A stretch of 64,000 nt of DNA from VXNE01 sp965206615. GTDB lineage: Bacteria > Pseudomonadota > Gammaproteobacteria > Pseudomonadales > Azotimanducaceae. Under the pieces are notes generated by a model, which saw nothing but the letters and a program-made list of their open reading frames with translations, was not told where the DNA came from and made no database searches. Below, piece after piece: positions 27,369 through 36,510 of this stretch. Position 1 is the first letter of the stretch. Each line of letters begins with the position of its first letter. Made by a program: the position numbers and the translations under genes. The DNA lies in contig CBDBKI010000005.1 in assembly GCA_965206615.1 (NCBI GenBank), positions 1,488,001 to 1,552,000 of the forward strand, given 5' to 3'.

Positions 27369-28517
27369 GTGGCTGTTGCCGAGCCGCCGAGCGAGCGTCC
27401 GGACCGTCACGTGTCGGAAGCCATCGAACAACGCAGCGTCACCTACGCCCGCATGGACGGCATGGAGCTGCGGGCAGAACTCTATCGTCCGCGTGATGCA
27501 GCCGACCGACTCGGCAAGGCGATCGTGATGGTGCACGGCGGCGCCTGGACCGTGAACGACCGGCTGAGGCCGCAAGTGGTGTCCGTGGCGTTGGCCGAGC
27601 GGGGCATGACGGTGTTCTCGCTCGACTTCCGGGATGGCAGGAACGGGAAGCATCCCTGTGCCGTGCAGGACATCGCGGCCGGGATTCGCTACGTCCGCGC
27701 GAACGCGGACCGGTTCGATGTCGACCCGAAGCGCATCGGGCTGATCGGCAGCTCTTCCGGCGGCCACCTGGTAATGATCACGGGGATACAACCGGACGTT
27801 GCCGAGCACCGGGGTACGCCGTTCGCCGTCGACGGCGAGTTCCGTGACGATCCGGTATCGGCCGAGGTCAGTTACGTGATTGGCCTCTGGCCCGTGTCCG
27901 ACCCGCTGGCCCGGTTCCGATACGCGCAGACTGCGGGCCGCGAGGAGCTCGTCGCCGCGCAGCTGCGCTATTTCCGGGACGAGGACCACATGGCCCGTGC
28001 CAGCGTGCAGCGGACGCTGGCGGATGGGGAGGCGCAGGCGCTGCCGCCGTTATTGGTGGTGCAACCGGGGGCCGACCGCAACGTTCCGCAGGAGATGACC
28101 CTGGACCTGCTGCGCGAATACCAGCGCGCGGGCGGCGCGCTGCAATACCTCTTCTACCCCGGCCTGCCCCACGCGTTCGCGTACCAGCCTTCGCCGGAGA
28201 CCGATCGGCTGCTCGAGGACTTGTGGCCGTTTGTCGCAGGGCCACTCCCGCGGGGACGCGTAGGGGCCGGCCCTTGTGGCGGCCCGTGGCGACGGGACGC
28301 CATTGTACCGGGTCGTCACAGTCCCAGGGTGTCCAACAGCTCCTGCAAGGCTCGATCATGTCGGGCGACTCGGCAGCAGGTCGTCCACGCCGAACCGATC
28401 GGACGGTTGCGCTACGGTGGGTGCCGTTTGCAGTATTGGGGCCAAGCCTTCCGCAGCTCCGTCAAGGCGTCTCGCGCCGTCGACCTGTCGCTGGTCCTGG
28501 CCTGCGGCATAGCCTGA
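27369..28517 (+). CDS. Alpha/beta hydrolase with REP-derived C-terminal tail
   Basis: Residues 1-297 form an alpha/beta hydrolase of the acetyl-esterase (hormone-sensitive lipase-like) type: MVHGGAW (oxyanion), IGSSSGGH (nucleophile S129), an acid in VVQPGADRNVP and the His in GLPHAFAYQ. The frame then runs through a REP unit (28260-28288) and unrelated sequence for 85 more codons before stopping, so the native C-terminus was probably lost when the repeat inserted. The GTG at 27369 directly follows the sulfatase stop; a GTG at 27411 is an alternative. Confidence 0.8.
   Translation: MAVAEPPSERPDRHVSEAIEQRSVTYARMDGMELRAELYRPRDAADRLGKAIVMVHGGAWTVNDRLRPQVVSVALAERGMTVFSLDFRDGRNGKHPCAVQDIAAGIRYVRANADRFDVDPKRIGLIGSSSGGHLVMITGIQPDVAEHRGTPFAVDGEFRDDPVSAEVSYVIGLWPVSDPLARFRYAQTAGREELVAAQLRYFRDEDHMARASVQRTLADGEAQALPPLLVVQPGADRNVPQEMTLDLLREYQRAGGALQYLFYPGLPHAFAYQPSPETDRLLEDLWPFVAGPLPRGRVGAGPCGGPWRRDAIVPGRHSPRVSNSSCKARSCRATRQQVVHAEPIGRLRYGGCRLQYWGQAFRSSVKASRAVDLSLVLACGIA
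28260..28288 (+). repeat. REP palindrome inside an ORF 3' end
   Basis: GTAG head at 28260-28263 followed by GGGCCGGCC, CTTGT, GGCGGCCC. Here the TAG is out of frame with the gene, so the ORF continues through the repeat. Confidence 0.75.
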
Positions 28518-28649
28518 GAATCAACCCTTCCAGATTGGATTTCTGCAGGATCAGCCCTGAAGTTCCACGAAGGCGGGTTCCTCTCCCCTTCGGTCCCGAC
28601 GAGCGATGGCCCGTCTCGGGGTGACCCGTTGGCGCCGAGGCAACGTGCG

Positions 28650-29717
28650 TCAGCCGAGTCTGGGGATGCCGCCGAGTACGCCTGCCCGATACTTCGGATA
28701 GAGGCGGGCGTCGCGGCGCAGCCCCGTCACGTCCTGGGCGCCATGGACGCGCGTGACGCCCGCATGGTCCTTCTCGACGACGAAGACCTCTTCCTTCTCG
28801 AGTTCGTCGAGCAGGCCGACATGCGCGCCGTTGTGCGAGGTGGCAAGAAGCTGAGCGTCGCGTGGATTGCGTTCCCGTGAGCGAAACCAGCGGACTATCT
28901 CGCCCGCGATGTCCACATGGAGGTCGCCGTCGAGGTCGTCGAGTATGGCGAGCCCGACCTCGTCGAGGGCCAGGCCGATTCGGGGCAGTAACCCAAACAG
29001 CCTTCGCGTTCCGCTGGACTCGAGGCCCAGCGGGATCCACCCGTCGACGCCCTCGTGCCTGAACCAGATGGCCACACCGCTCGATGGGCCGTCCCGCACC
29101 TCCAGGTCCAGGATTCCGAGATCGCTGCACTGCAACTCGGTGCGCAGACGCTCCCGCAACCCTTTGGCCTTGTCGAGCGCGGCAGTCAGCTCGTCCGTGC
29201 CAAGCGTTCCGGTCGTATCGAGGGCGGCCGACACACCATGCAAGTAACCGCGAAAACGTTCGGCCACGCGTGTTGCAAAGGGGACGTTGAACCCGTCGAG
29301 TGTCGCGATGACGGAAGCATCGGTGCGGACGGCCTTCAGACGATCGTCACTCGGACGGACTCCCAACTCCGGAGCGACGTGAATTGGCGTGCCCGGCTCG
29401 GCTCGCTCGAATAGCCGGCGCGGGCGCCCCTTGGGAAAGTGGTACAGAGCCTCGTGGCGAATGGTTGCCGGACTCATCAGGAGGCTCTCGAGATCACGGG
29501 CGTCGACGTGCTCCGGTTCGCTACGCCCAACCTCCAGCACGTAGCGGAACATCTCCGGTTCGTCGGCTTTCAGCCAGTCGGCCTCCGTATCCACACAGAG
29601 TCGAGTCGGCGCGTTGCGGCTCTCTTGAGAGAGGAATGGCAGGACCCTCCGGAGCGGTTGGTTGTCGCCGAGCCTGGTTTGGTCGAGGAGCAGCCTCGGT
29701 CCGGGCCCGTGAGCGGG
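28650..29717 (-). pseudogene. AAA/ABC-type ATPase fragment lacking Walker A
   Basis: About 350 codons correspond to the C-terminal two thirds of an AAA_15/OLD-like ATPase. Signature SSGTRRLFGLLPRIG, Walker B LAILDDLDGDLHVDI and the switch LLATSHNGAHVG are intact, but no GxxGxGKS exists upstream. The frame runs into the REP-like sequence at the 3' end of the enoyl-CoA hydratase gene near 29717, and codons beyond are antisense to it. ATPases of this kind act in overcoming-lysogenization or abortive-infection systems. I infer an inactivated remnant. Confidence 0.7.
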
Positions 29718-29722
29718 CGCCC

Positions 29723-30574
29723 CTACGTGCCCGTGTACTTCGGCGCGCGCTTCTCCCGGAACGCCGCCAGCGACTCCTTGCGATCGTTCACCGCCCGGCT
29801 GGCGTGGGAGATCCCCGCGAGTTCGTAGCGCAACGCCTCCTCGAGTTCGCACTCCTGGTTGTGCTGCAGGACGCGCTTGGACATCCGCAATGCCAGCGGC
29901 GGCCAGGCCGTCATCTGCTCGGCGAGTTCGACGGCGGTGTCCAGGAGGTCGTCGTGATCGACCAGGCGGTCGATCAGCCCGAGGCGGTATGCCTCGTCGG
30001 CCTGCACCATGCGGCTGCTGAAGATGAGGTCTGCCGCACGGGAGTAGCCGACGATGCGCGGCAGGAAGAAGCTCATGCCCGTGTCCGGCGAGAGGTTGCG
30101 CTCGATGAAGACCGTCTTGAAGCGCGTCCTGTCGGAACCCACGCGCACGTCGCAGCCGAGCGCGAGGCTCATGCCGGCGCCGGCCGCCACGCCGTTCACG
30201 GCGCCGATGACCGGCTTGTCGAGGCCGTGGACGGCGAGGGCCAGCCGGCCGACCCAGCCGAGTTCGTCGAGGTGGTCGTTCTGCGTCGGTGGCGGCGCTG
30301 CGTCCGGGGCGCCCGTGAGGTCGGCGCCGGAGCAGAACCCGCGACCCGCACCGGTCAGGATCACCGCGCCCACGCCGTCGTCGGCCTTCGCCTCTGCGAA
30401 GGCGTCGAATATCGCGTCCCGGAGGCCGGCGTTCAGCGCGTTCAGCTTCTCGGGCCGGGACAGCGTGATCACCGCCACGTTCCCGGTCTTCGCCAGCGTC
30501 AGCACGGAGTCCTCGCGGGGCCCTCCGTCCGTGTCCACGGCCGTTGCCGTGCGCCCGCTGCCTGCGTCGCTCAT
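29723..30574 (-). CDS. Enoyl-CoA hydratase/isomerase family protein
   Basis: 283 residues. Crotonase motifs: VAVITLSRPEKLNALN, the CoA-binding AVILTGAGRGFCSGADL, and oxyanion-hole GAVNGVAAGAGMSLALGCDVRV. The usual first catalytic Glu region reads KTVFIERNLSPDTG. CAGGAG lies upstream of the ATG. It follows the acyl-CoA dehydrogenase gene by 19 bases and so probably acts next in the same beta-oxidation route. The TAG stop lies at the head of a degenerate REP (GTAGGGGCGCCCG). Confidence 0.92.
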   Translation of the reverse strand: MSDAGSGRTATAVDTDGGPREDSVLTLAKTGNVAVITLSRPEKLNALNAGLRDAIFDAFAEAKADDGVGAVILTGAGRGFCSGADLTGAPDAAPPPTQNDHLDELGWVGRLALAVHGLDKPVIGAVNGVAAGAGMSLALGCDVRVGSDRTRFKTVFIERNLSPDTGMSFFLPRIVGYSRAADLIFSSRMVQADEAYRLGLIDRLVDHDDLLDTAVELAEQMTAWPPLALRMSKRVLQHNQECELEEALRYELAGISHASRAVNDRKESLAAFREKRAPKYTGT

Positions 30575-30593
30575 GCGATTTCTCCTGTCGCCG

Positions 30594-31808
30594 TCATGCG
30601 ATCGTGTCGCGAATGGTCCTGCGCCCGAGCTGCGACATGTGCACCTCGCTCGGCCCGTCCGCGATCTGGCAGTAGCGGCTCGTCATGTAGATGTGGTTGA
30701 TCGGCGTGTCCTGCGTGACGCCCATGCCGCCGTGCGCCTGCAGCGCCCGGTTCGCGACCCGGTTGCACATCTCCGGCGCCGCGACCTTCACCATGGAGAT
30801 GTAGTCTCGTGCCGCGCTCGGCCCGTGCTGGTCCATGGCGTCCGCGGCGCGCAGGACGAGCAGCCGGCACTGCTCGATCTCCATGCGCGAGCGCGCCACG
30901 TCGTGCTGGATGCTCGTCTTCGCGGAGAGCTTCTCGCCGAAGGCCTCGCGCGCGTCGACCCGATGGCACATGAGGTCGAGACAGCGCTGGGCCATGCCGA
31001 CGAACATCATCGCGTACTGGAAACGTCCCGGCCCGAGCCGTCCCTGCGCGATCTCGAAGCCGCGGCCTTCGCCGAGGAGGAGGTTCTCGGCGGGGACCCG
31101 CACGTTGTCGTAGAGCACCTGCGCGTGGCCGCCGGGCGACCCCAGCGTGCCGAACGTCCGCAGCGGTCGCTCCAGGGTTACGCCGGGCGTGTCCTTGGGT
31201 ACCAGGATCATCGAGAACTGCTGGTGGCGGGGCGCATCCGGGGCGCTCTTGCCCATGACGACGAATACCTTGCACAAGGGATTGAACGCGTTCGACGTGA
31301 ACCACTTGCGGCCGTTGATGACGTATTCGTCGCCGTCGCGCACGATAGAGGTCTCGAGGTTCGTCGCGTCGGAGGAGGCGACCGCCGGCTCCGTCATCGA
31401 GAACGCCGAGCGGATCTCGCCGTTCAGCAAGGGCATGAGCCAGCGCTTCTGCTGCTCTTCGTTGCCGAAGCGGGCGAGCACTTCCATGTTGCCGCGGTCC
31501 GGCGCGCTGCAGTTGAAGACTTCCTGCGCCCACGGGATCCGGCAAATGCGCTCCATCACGGGCGCGAATTCGAGGTTGGAAAGCCCGGGGCTGAACTCCT
31601 CGTAGTCCTTGTGCAGGAACCAGTTCCAGATGCCGGCGTCCCGCGCCTTCTGCTTGAGCCCCTCGAACCACGGCGGGTACTGCCAGCGGTTGGCGTCGTC
31701 GTCGACGAAGTGCCAGAAGTCCAGTTCGCGGGGGTAGATGTGTTCCTGCATGAACGCGTCCACGCGTGCCTCGAGTTCGAGAATCCTGTCGGTGGGTTCG
31801 AAGTCCAT
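30594..31808 (-). CDS. Acyl-CoA dehydrogenase (ACAD10/11-like)
   Basis: 404 residues from the ATG at 31808, with GGGAGGAAC upstream. FAD-dependent desaturation of acyl-CoA. Visible: AFSMTEPAVASSDATN (substrate/FAD loop), WFTSNAFNPLCKVFVVMGK, the C-terminal helical domain with QAHGGMGVTQDTPINHIYMTSRY and the terminal ADGPSEVHMSQLGRRTI, close to the ACAD10/11 type rather than the short-chain type. First gene of a two-gene operon with the enoyl-CoA hydratase. Confidence 0.93.
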   Translation of the reverse strand: MDFEPTDRILELEARVDAFMQEHIYPRELDFWHFVDDDANRWQYPPWFEGLKQKARDAGIWNWFLHKDYEEFSPGLSNLEFAPVMERICRIPWAQEVFNCSAPDRGNMEVLARFGNEEQQKRWLMPLLNGEIRSAFSMTEPAVASSDATNLETSIVRDGDEYVINGRKWFTSNAFNPLCKVFVVMGKSAPDAPRHQQFSMILVPKDTPGVTLERPLRTFGTLGSPGGHAQVLYDNVRVPAENLLLGEGRGFEIAQGRLGPGRFQYAMMFVGMAQRCLDLMCHRVDAREAFGEKLSAKTSIQHDVARSRMEIEQCRLLVLRAADAMDQHGPSAARDYISMVKVAAPEMCNRVANRALQAHGGMGVTQDTPINHIYMTSRYCQIADGPSEVHMSQLGRRTIRDTIA

Positions 31809-31902
31809 GCGCGTGTTCCTCCCGGGCGTGTCGGGCGTTGCTAGTGGCGAAGGATTATTGTGGGTTCGCGGCGCTCGCCGCAAGCGAGAGGGATCTCCGG
31901 CG

Positions 31903-32301
31903 TCAACTCAACGTGGGCGCAAGCAAGGCGTCCACGATACGACGGTCTTGCGTGAGGAGCGTCGCGCCGAGGACGCGAGCGGTCGCCACCAGAATGCGAT
32001 CGGCGGGGTCGCGGTGGAACGAGTCTGGCAACGCTGCGACTTCAGCGGCGACCGCTGGCGAGATGCCCTGTCTGCGTACGAGGGGCGGTGCGACAGCCTT
32101 GGCGAGCCACTCGCGTAGCGGCAGCGCAAGCCGAATCCGGCCCAGGCCCTGCAGCATGGCCACTTCCCATAGAGAGATGTCTGACACGTACACCGGGGCG
32201 TCCGGACTGGCCGCTTCGATGGCTTCCTGTTGGGGACGGGAGAGCCGGGTTCTGTCGTTCAGCCACCAGATCAGCACGTGCGTATCGAGCAGGGCGATCA
32301 C
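31903..32301 (-). CDS. vapC: PIN-domain toxin (VapC family)
   Basis: 132 residues. PIN active-site acids: D6 in LLDTHVLIWWL, E in SDISLWEVAML, and D residues in HRDPADRILVATA and LTQDRRI. These form the Mg-dependent RNase site of VapC toxins. It begins one base after the stop of the Phd-type antitoxin gene. The length is normal and no residue is missing, so the module looks active. Confidence 0.93.
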   Translation of the reverse strand: MIALLDTHVLIWWLNDRTRLSRPQQEAIEAASPDAPVYVSDISLWEVAMLQGLGRIRLALPLREWLAKAVAPPLVRRQGISPAVAAEVAALPDSFHRDPADRILVATARVLGATLLTQDRRIVDALLAPTLS

Positions 32302-32302
32302 A

Positions 32303-32539
32303 CTACCGGTTGCTTTCCCAGTGGTTCTCGGGGACTGCCGGCCCGACGATGTCGTCCAGCACGGTCACGGTCCCTTCCAACTCCAGTTGGGGATACCGTT
32401 CCCGTGCCTCGGTTGTCGGTCCGAGTTCGGCCACGGGTTTGCCCCGCTTCAGGATGACCACGGGCTCGCCGGTCGCGTGCACCTGATCGAGTATCGCGAG
32501 GCAGCGGGCCTTGAAATCCGATGCGTTGATCTTCTGCAT
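32303..32539 (-). CDS. Phd/YefM-family antitoxin
   Basis: 78 residues: MQKINASDFKARCLAILDQV with ATGEPVVILKRGKPVAEL, the Phd/YefM DNA-binding fold, then an acidic C-terminal arm (LDDIVGPAVPENHWE) that would wrap the toxin. Neutralises the adjacent PIN toxin and likely represses its own promoter through the palindrome just upstream. Confidence 0.93.
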   Translation of the reverse strand: MQKINASDFKARCLAILDQVHATGEPVVILKRGKPVAELGPTTEARERYPQLELEGTVTVLDDIVGPAVPENHWESNR

Positions 32540-32543
32540 ATCT

Positions 32544-32564
32544 GACTAGTATTCAGGACCAGTC
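32544..32564. promoter_or_regulatory. Palindromic operator of the phd-vapC module
   Basis: GACTAGT (32544-32550) and ACCAGTC (32558-32564) are near-perfect inverted arms with one mismatch around a 7-base centre, five bases upstream of the antitoxin start. Placement fits autoregulation by the antitoxin-toxin complex. Confidence 0.55.
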
Positions 32565-32696
32565 ATGGGAGGTCAATGGTCGAACAGAGCGAAGATCGCT
32601 CGGACAGTGGCCCGACTGCGGTGTGGGCGGCTTGTTGACCGTCTCCTACCACGCCGACCATACTCGTGCGACTCCTTCGGAACCGGGCGATCCTCC

Positions 32697-33536
32697 ATGG
32701 CGGAAACACGATCGGGTCCCTACGTCGGCAAGCTCCTGAGCGTGCGCGAATTCGTGGTGGACGATGTCGTGCTCGACGACTTCCACAAAGGTCTGCAACT
32801 GACGCGGACCGATGGCCGGGTTCCCTCGACCATCGCCGACGGCGCCGACAACGGCTACTTCAACGAGATCGCCTACGGGAACCACTTCGGTCACCTGTGG
32901 ATGCGCCAGGAGTGGGAATTCCTCGGGGCCCTGGCGGATGGCGGCTCGTACACGGTCAGCGGTCGGATTCGCGACATCTACCGGCGCCGCGACCGCTCCG
33001 TCGTGCAGTACGAGGTGGACCTGCACGACCCCTCCGGGACGCTCGTCGTGCGCAGCCAGCACCACCAGAGCTTTCTGCCGGATGCGGACCCCACGGGTGC
33101 GGTGGCCTTCCGGGACCCGGGCAAGAAGCCGGGAGCGCGGCGTTTTGTTGTCCCGGACGGCGAGACGTTCGGCGGCCTCGCGCGCACGATCACGGTCGAG
33201 ATGTGCGGCGAGTTCTTTCATGGCGACGCCAACTACCACACCGACAAGGACGCCTCGAAGGAGTTGGGATTCAGCGATGTCGTGGTGGGTGGGCGCATGA
33301 CGATGGCGTACGCGGCGCACGTCCTGGAAGAGGCCTTCGGCGAGGCATGGTGGACGAGCGGTCGGTTCGACGTGAAGTTCACGAACCCCGTGTGGGCCGG
33401 CGACACGGTGAAGGCGCATGGCGTCATGACCGGTCCGCTGGGGGAGGACTCTTCGCGCCAGGGAGCCTTTGTCTGGCTCGCCAAGCAGGACGACACGATC
33501 GCGCTGGTCGCCAACGCGAGCGTCGTCGCCGGCTGA
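32697..33536 (+). CDS. MaoC/FAS1-type double hot-dog dehydratase
   Basis: 279 residues with two hot-dog halves. The first spans about 15-135 (EFVVDDVVLDDFHKGLQL, GHLWMRQEWEFLGALADGG, VQYEVDLHDPSGTLVVRS). The second, about 155-279, contains the hydratase-like FHGDANYHTDKDASKELGF and GGRMTMAYAAHV, with the His/Asp expected for hydratase 2 activity. Probably (R)-specific enoyl-CoA hydratase. It is followed after 42 bases by a CoA-transferase, so both likely act in degrading one carboxylic acid. Confidence 0.82.
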   Translation: MAETRSGPYVGKLLSVREFVVDDVVLDDFHKGLQLTRTDGRVPSTIADGADNGYFNEIAYGNHFGHLWMRQEWEFLGALADGGSYTVSGRIRDIYRRRDRSVVQYEVDLHDPSGTLVVRSQHHQSFLPDADPTGAVAFRDPGKKPGARRFVVPDGETFGGLARTITVEMCGEFFHGDANYHTDKDASKELGFSDVVVGGRMTMAYAAHVLEEAFGEAWWTSGRFDVKFTNPVWAGDTVKAHGVMTGPLGEDSSRQGAFVWLAKQDDTIALVANASVVAG

Positions 33537-33578
33537 CGCGCGACGCCCATTCCGCTGCCTGCCGGGGACATACCTGCC

Positions 33579-34799
33579 ATGGACGACACCGTGAAGCCCT
33601 ACCTCCTGTCCGGCCTGAAGGTCGTCGATGCGGCCACGGTCATCGCGGCCCCGGCGGCGGCCATGATGCTCGCGGACTTCGGGGCCGACGTGATCAAGGT
33701 CGAGCAACCCGGGTCCGGCGACATGCTGCGCATGATCCCGACGATCGCCGCCACGCCGGGATCGGGGGATAAATACCTGTGGCACATGGACGCGCACAAC
33801 AAACGCAGCATCACGCTGAACCTGCGCACGGAAGCGGGCCTCGAGGTCATGCGGAAGCTGGCGGTCGAGTGCGACGTCTTCATCACCAATCAGCCGCATC
33901 CGGCGCGTGAGCGGCTGGGGCTCACCTACGACGCATTGCGCGAAGCCAACCCCGGCATGATCTATGCGTCCCTGACCGCCTACGGCGAGAACGGTCCGGA
34001 GCGCGATCGCAAGGGCTTCGACCAGCTCGCCTACTGGGCGCGCAGTGGCCTCATGGAGCTGATGCGCGAGGACGGGACGATGCCGACCCAGGGGCTCCCC
34101 GGCATGGGCGATCACCCGACGGCGGTCGCCATCTATGCCGGCATCGTCACCGCGTTGCTGCACCGGGAACGGACGGGCGAGGGCGGCATGGTGCATACCT
34201 CGCTGCTCGCGAACGGACTCTGGTCGGTGTCGGGTGTCGCGCAGGCGGCGATGGCGGGTGGGGACATGTCGGTCTATCGGGAGAAGCGACGGGTACCGGG
34301 GTTCCTGATGCGCCCGTACCGGTGCAGCGACGGACGCTGGCTGCAGTTCAACATGGTGCGCACAGAGGAACTGCTGTACCTCCTGCTCGCGGCCATGGAC
34401 GCGATGCACGTCCTGGCGGACGAACGCTTCGCCACCTGGGAAGCGGTGAACGAGCATCGCCTGGAACTCGGGGAGGTGATGCGGGACATCGTCGCCCAGC
34501 GGCCGTCGGATGCGTGGCTGGCGGCGTTCGAGGCCATGGAGTTGCCGGTGAACCGGATCGCCCTCGTGGAGGAGTCGGTGACGGATCCACAGGTGCTGGA
34601 GAATGCCATGGCGGTGCCGGTGGACGAGGCCGAGTTCGAGATGCCGCTCCTGCTCACCCACCCGATCCGGGTATCGAGCGTGCCGCAGGTCGAGCCGCGG
34701 CGGGGGCCGCAACTCGGCGAGCACTCCGAAGAGATCCTGCGCGAACTCGGCTACGACGCCGAGGCGATCGCCGCGATGCGGGAGCAGGGTGCGCTGTAG
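33579..34799 (+). CDS. CaiB/BaiF family III CoA-transferase
   Basis: 406 residues. Family motifs: GLKVVDAATVIAAPAAAMMLADFGADVIKVEQPGSGD (12-48), NKRSITLNLRTEAG, DVFITNQPHPARERLGL, and D148 in GFDQLAYWARSG, at the position of the Asp that forms the acyl anhydride in formyl-CoA transferase. Transfers CoA between carboxylic acids. Its stop codon is the TAG of a REP head. Confidence 0.93.
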   Translation: MDDTVKPYLLSGLKVVDAATVIAAPAAAMMLADFGADVIKVEQPGSGDMLRMIPTIAATPGSGDKYLWHMDAHNKRSITLNLRTEAGLEVMRKLAVECDVFITNQPHPARERLGLTYDALREANPGMIYASLTAYGENGPERDRKGFDQLAYWARSGLMELMREDGTMPTQGLPGMGDHPTAVAIYAGIVTALLHRERTGEGGMVHTSLLANGLWSVSGVAQAAMAGGDMSVYREKRRVPGFLMRPYRCSDGRWLQFNMVRTEELLYLLLAAMDAMHVLADERFATWEAVNEHRLELGEVMRDIVAQRPSDAWLAAFEAMELPVNRIALVEESVTDPQVLENAMAVPVDEAEFEMPLLLTHPIRVSSVPQVEPRRGPQLGEHSEEILRELGYDAEAIAAMREQGAL

Positions 34800-34823
34800 G
34801 GGCGACGCTTGTCGTCGCCCGTG
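34796..34823 (+). repeat. REP palindrome supplying the CoA-transferase stop
   Basis: GTAG (34796-34799), stem GGGCGACG, loop CTTGT, stem CGTCGCCC, identical in class to the unit at 5738. The linker after it (GTCGTGCACGAATTCG) also matches that locus. Confidence 0.85.
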
Positions 34824-34888
34824 CTGGGGTCGTGCACGAATTCGAATCGCGTTGTTGGGGCGACCCTGGCGGGCCCGTCCGGCCCCGC

Positions 34889-36169
34889 TCAGCGATTCGA
34901 TTCCGTCAGCGCAGCGTAGACGAGGTTCTGCAACGTGCTCTGGATCCATGGCGGCGTGCCGATGCGCTGCGGCATGAACAGACCGATCAGTTCTTCGGTC
35001 GGGTCGATCCAGAAGAAGGTGCCGGCGGCGCCGCCCCAGTAGTAGGACCCGGGCGTCAGCGTGCGCTGGTGGATCCCCGCCGGCGCGATGCCGAACCCGA
35101 GCCCGAACCCCGCGCCCTGTCCCGAGTCCAGGCCCTCCGGCAGCAGGTTGCTCGTCATGAGCGCGATGGTGGCGGGGCTCAGGATGCGCGCGTCGTCGAG
35201 CGCGCCGCCGTTCAGCAGCATGAAGCAGAAGCGCATGTAGTTGTCGGCCGTCATGACGAGACCGCCGCCGCCGGACAGGAACGTGACGCCGATGAACTCG
35301 GGATCCTCGCCCGGAGTGTCCTGCACGATCACCTCGCCGTCTGCGCCGATGATGTGGTCCGTGCCGAACCGTTCGACGACTTCCGCGGGTACGTCGAAGT
35401 ACGCATCGGTCATCCCGAGCGGCCCGAACAGGCGCGTCTCGAGGTAGCGGTCGAGGGGGTCGCCGCTTACCCGCTCGATCAGGTGTCCCAGCACGTCGCT
35501 TGAGAAGCCGTAGTGGTAGCGCGTGCCGGGCTGGAAGAGCAGCGGAATGTCGGCGAGCTTCTCGACCAGCTCGCGGGTGTCCCGCGTCAGGTAATCCCAG
35601 TCGTCGATCAGGCGCGCTTGCTGGTACATGCGGTCGATCACGCTGTTGCCGTAGTACCCGTAGGTCAATCCCGACATGTGCATGAGGAGCTGCCGCGGTG
35701 TGACGGGGGAGGCCGCCGGGACGACGTTGCCGTGTTCGTCGAGCGCCCGCAGGTCCTTCCATTCGGGGAAGAACTTCGTCACCGGTTCGTCGAGCAGCAG
35801 CTTGCCCTCCTCGACCAGCATCATCGCGCCCACGCTGGTGATCGGCTTGGTCATCGAGTAGATGCGCAGCAGCGAATCCGACTGCAGCTCGGCGCCCGTC
35901 TCGACGTCGAGCAGTCCGGTGGTGTGCTCGAATACCACCTTGCCGCGCCGTGCGATCATGGCGGTCATGCCGGGGAACTCGCCGGTCTCGACGAGACGGT
36001 CGATCTCCCCCCTGACGCGTTCGAGTCGTTCGGGGGACATGCCGGTTGCGGCGGGCCTGCCACGGGGCAGGTCGGCCGCGAAGGCCGTTGCGCATACGAC
36101 GGTGGCGCAGAGTGCTACGGCGAGTGCTCGATACCCGCTCCGCTGGATGGCGTGCCTGGTCGTTGCCAT
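34889..36169 (-). CDS. Serine hydrolase, class C beta-lactamase fold
   Basis: 426 residues. Signal peptide (ALAVALCATVVCATAFA), then the SxxK nucleophile S105-M-T-K108 in LLRIYSMTKPITSVG, a tyrosine motif in RYHYGFSSDVLG and GGAAGT in place of KTG. Matches the EstB/beta-lactamase-domain esterases that hydrolyse small esters or peptides rather than antibiotics. Exported to the periplasm. Monocistronic, convergent with the CoA-transferase. Confidence 0.9.
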   Translation of the reverse strand: MATTRHAIQRSGYRALAVALCATVVCATAFAADLPRGRPAATGMSPERLERVRGEIDRLVETGEFPGMTAMIARRGKVVFEHTTGLLDVETGAELQSDSLLRIYSMTKPITSVGAMMLVEEGKLLLDEPVTKFFPEWKDLRALDEHGNVVPAASPVTPRQLLMHMSGLTYGYYGNSVIDRMYQQARLIDDWDYLTRDTRELVEKLADIPLLFQPGTRYHYGFSSDVLGHLIERVSGDPLDRYLETRLFGPLGMTDAYFDVPAEVVERFGTDHIIGADGEVIVQDTPGEDPEFIGVTFLSGGGGLVMTADNYMRFCFMLLNGGALDDARILSPATIALMTSNLLPEGLDSGQGAGFGLGFGIAPAGIHQRTLTPGSYYWGGAAGTFFWIDPTEELIGLFMPQRIGTPPWIQSTLQNLVYAALTESNR

Positions 36170-36326
36170 GTACCGTTTCCCCCGTGCCGAGATACTCCGT
36201 CAAGCCTATGCCATGAGCTCCGCCGTTCACAAAGGCACGCCGCGCGAGGCGTTCGAGTGAATGCGCTGCGTTTGCTGGGCGTGCTCGAGGCGCTGGATCT
36301 CGCGCGGGTGTACGAGCGTACCGGGC

Positions 36327-36510
36327 GGGGCGGCGGGCTTGTCCCGTCACGTCGCCAAGGGGCTTGCACGGGCTCGACACGGGCGACCACAAGGGATCGC
36401 CCCTACAACGCCCGGTGCTGAATCAGAGCCGTAGGGGACGGGCTTGTCCCGTCCCGTCGCCCAGCGGCTTGCACGGCCCCGACCCGGGCGACGACAAGCG
36501 TCGCCCCTAC
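36327..36510. repeat. Cluster of four REP units (two BIME-like pairs)
   Basis: Units: 36327-36352 (plus, degenerate head), 36379-36406 (minus, one extra base in the stem), 36431-36457 (plus, GGGACGGG class) and 36484-36510 (minus, GGGCGACG class). Linkers share GGCTTGCACGG. The head of the last unit contains the stop of the methyltransferase gene at 36507. Confidence 0.85.

Noticed and set aside
32646..36392. A 1248-codon open frame on the minus strand
   Set aside because: Antisense to the well-supported MaoC and CoA-transferase genes and in a different frame from the beta-lactamase-fold gene; open only because of high GC.
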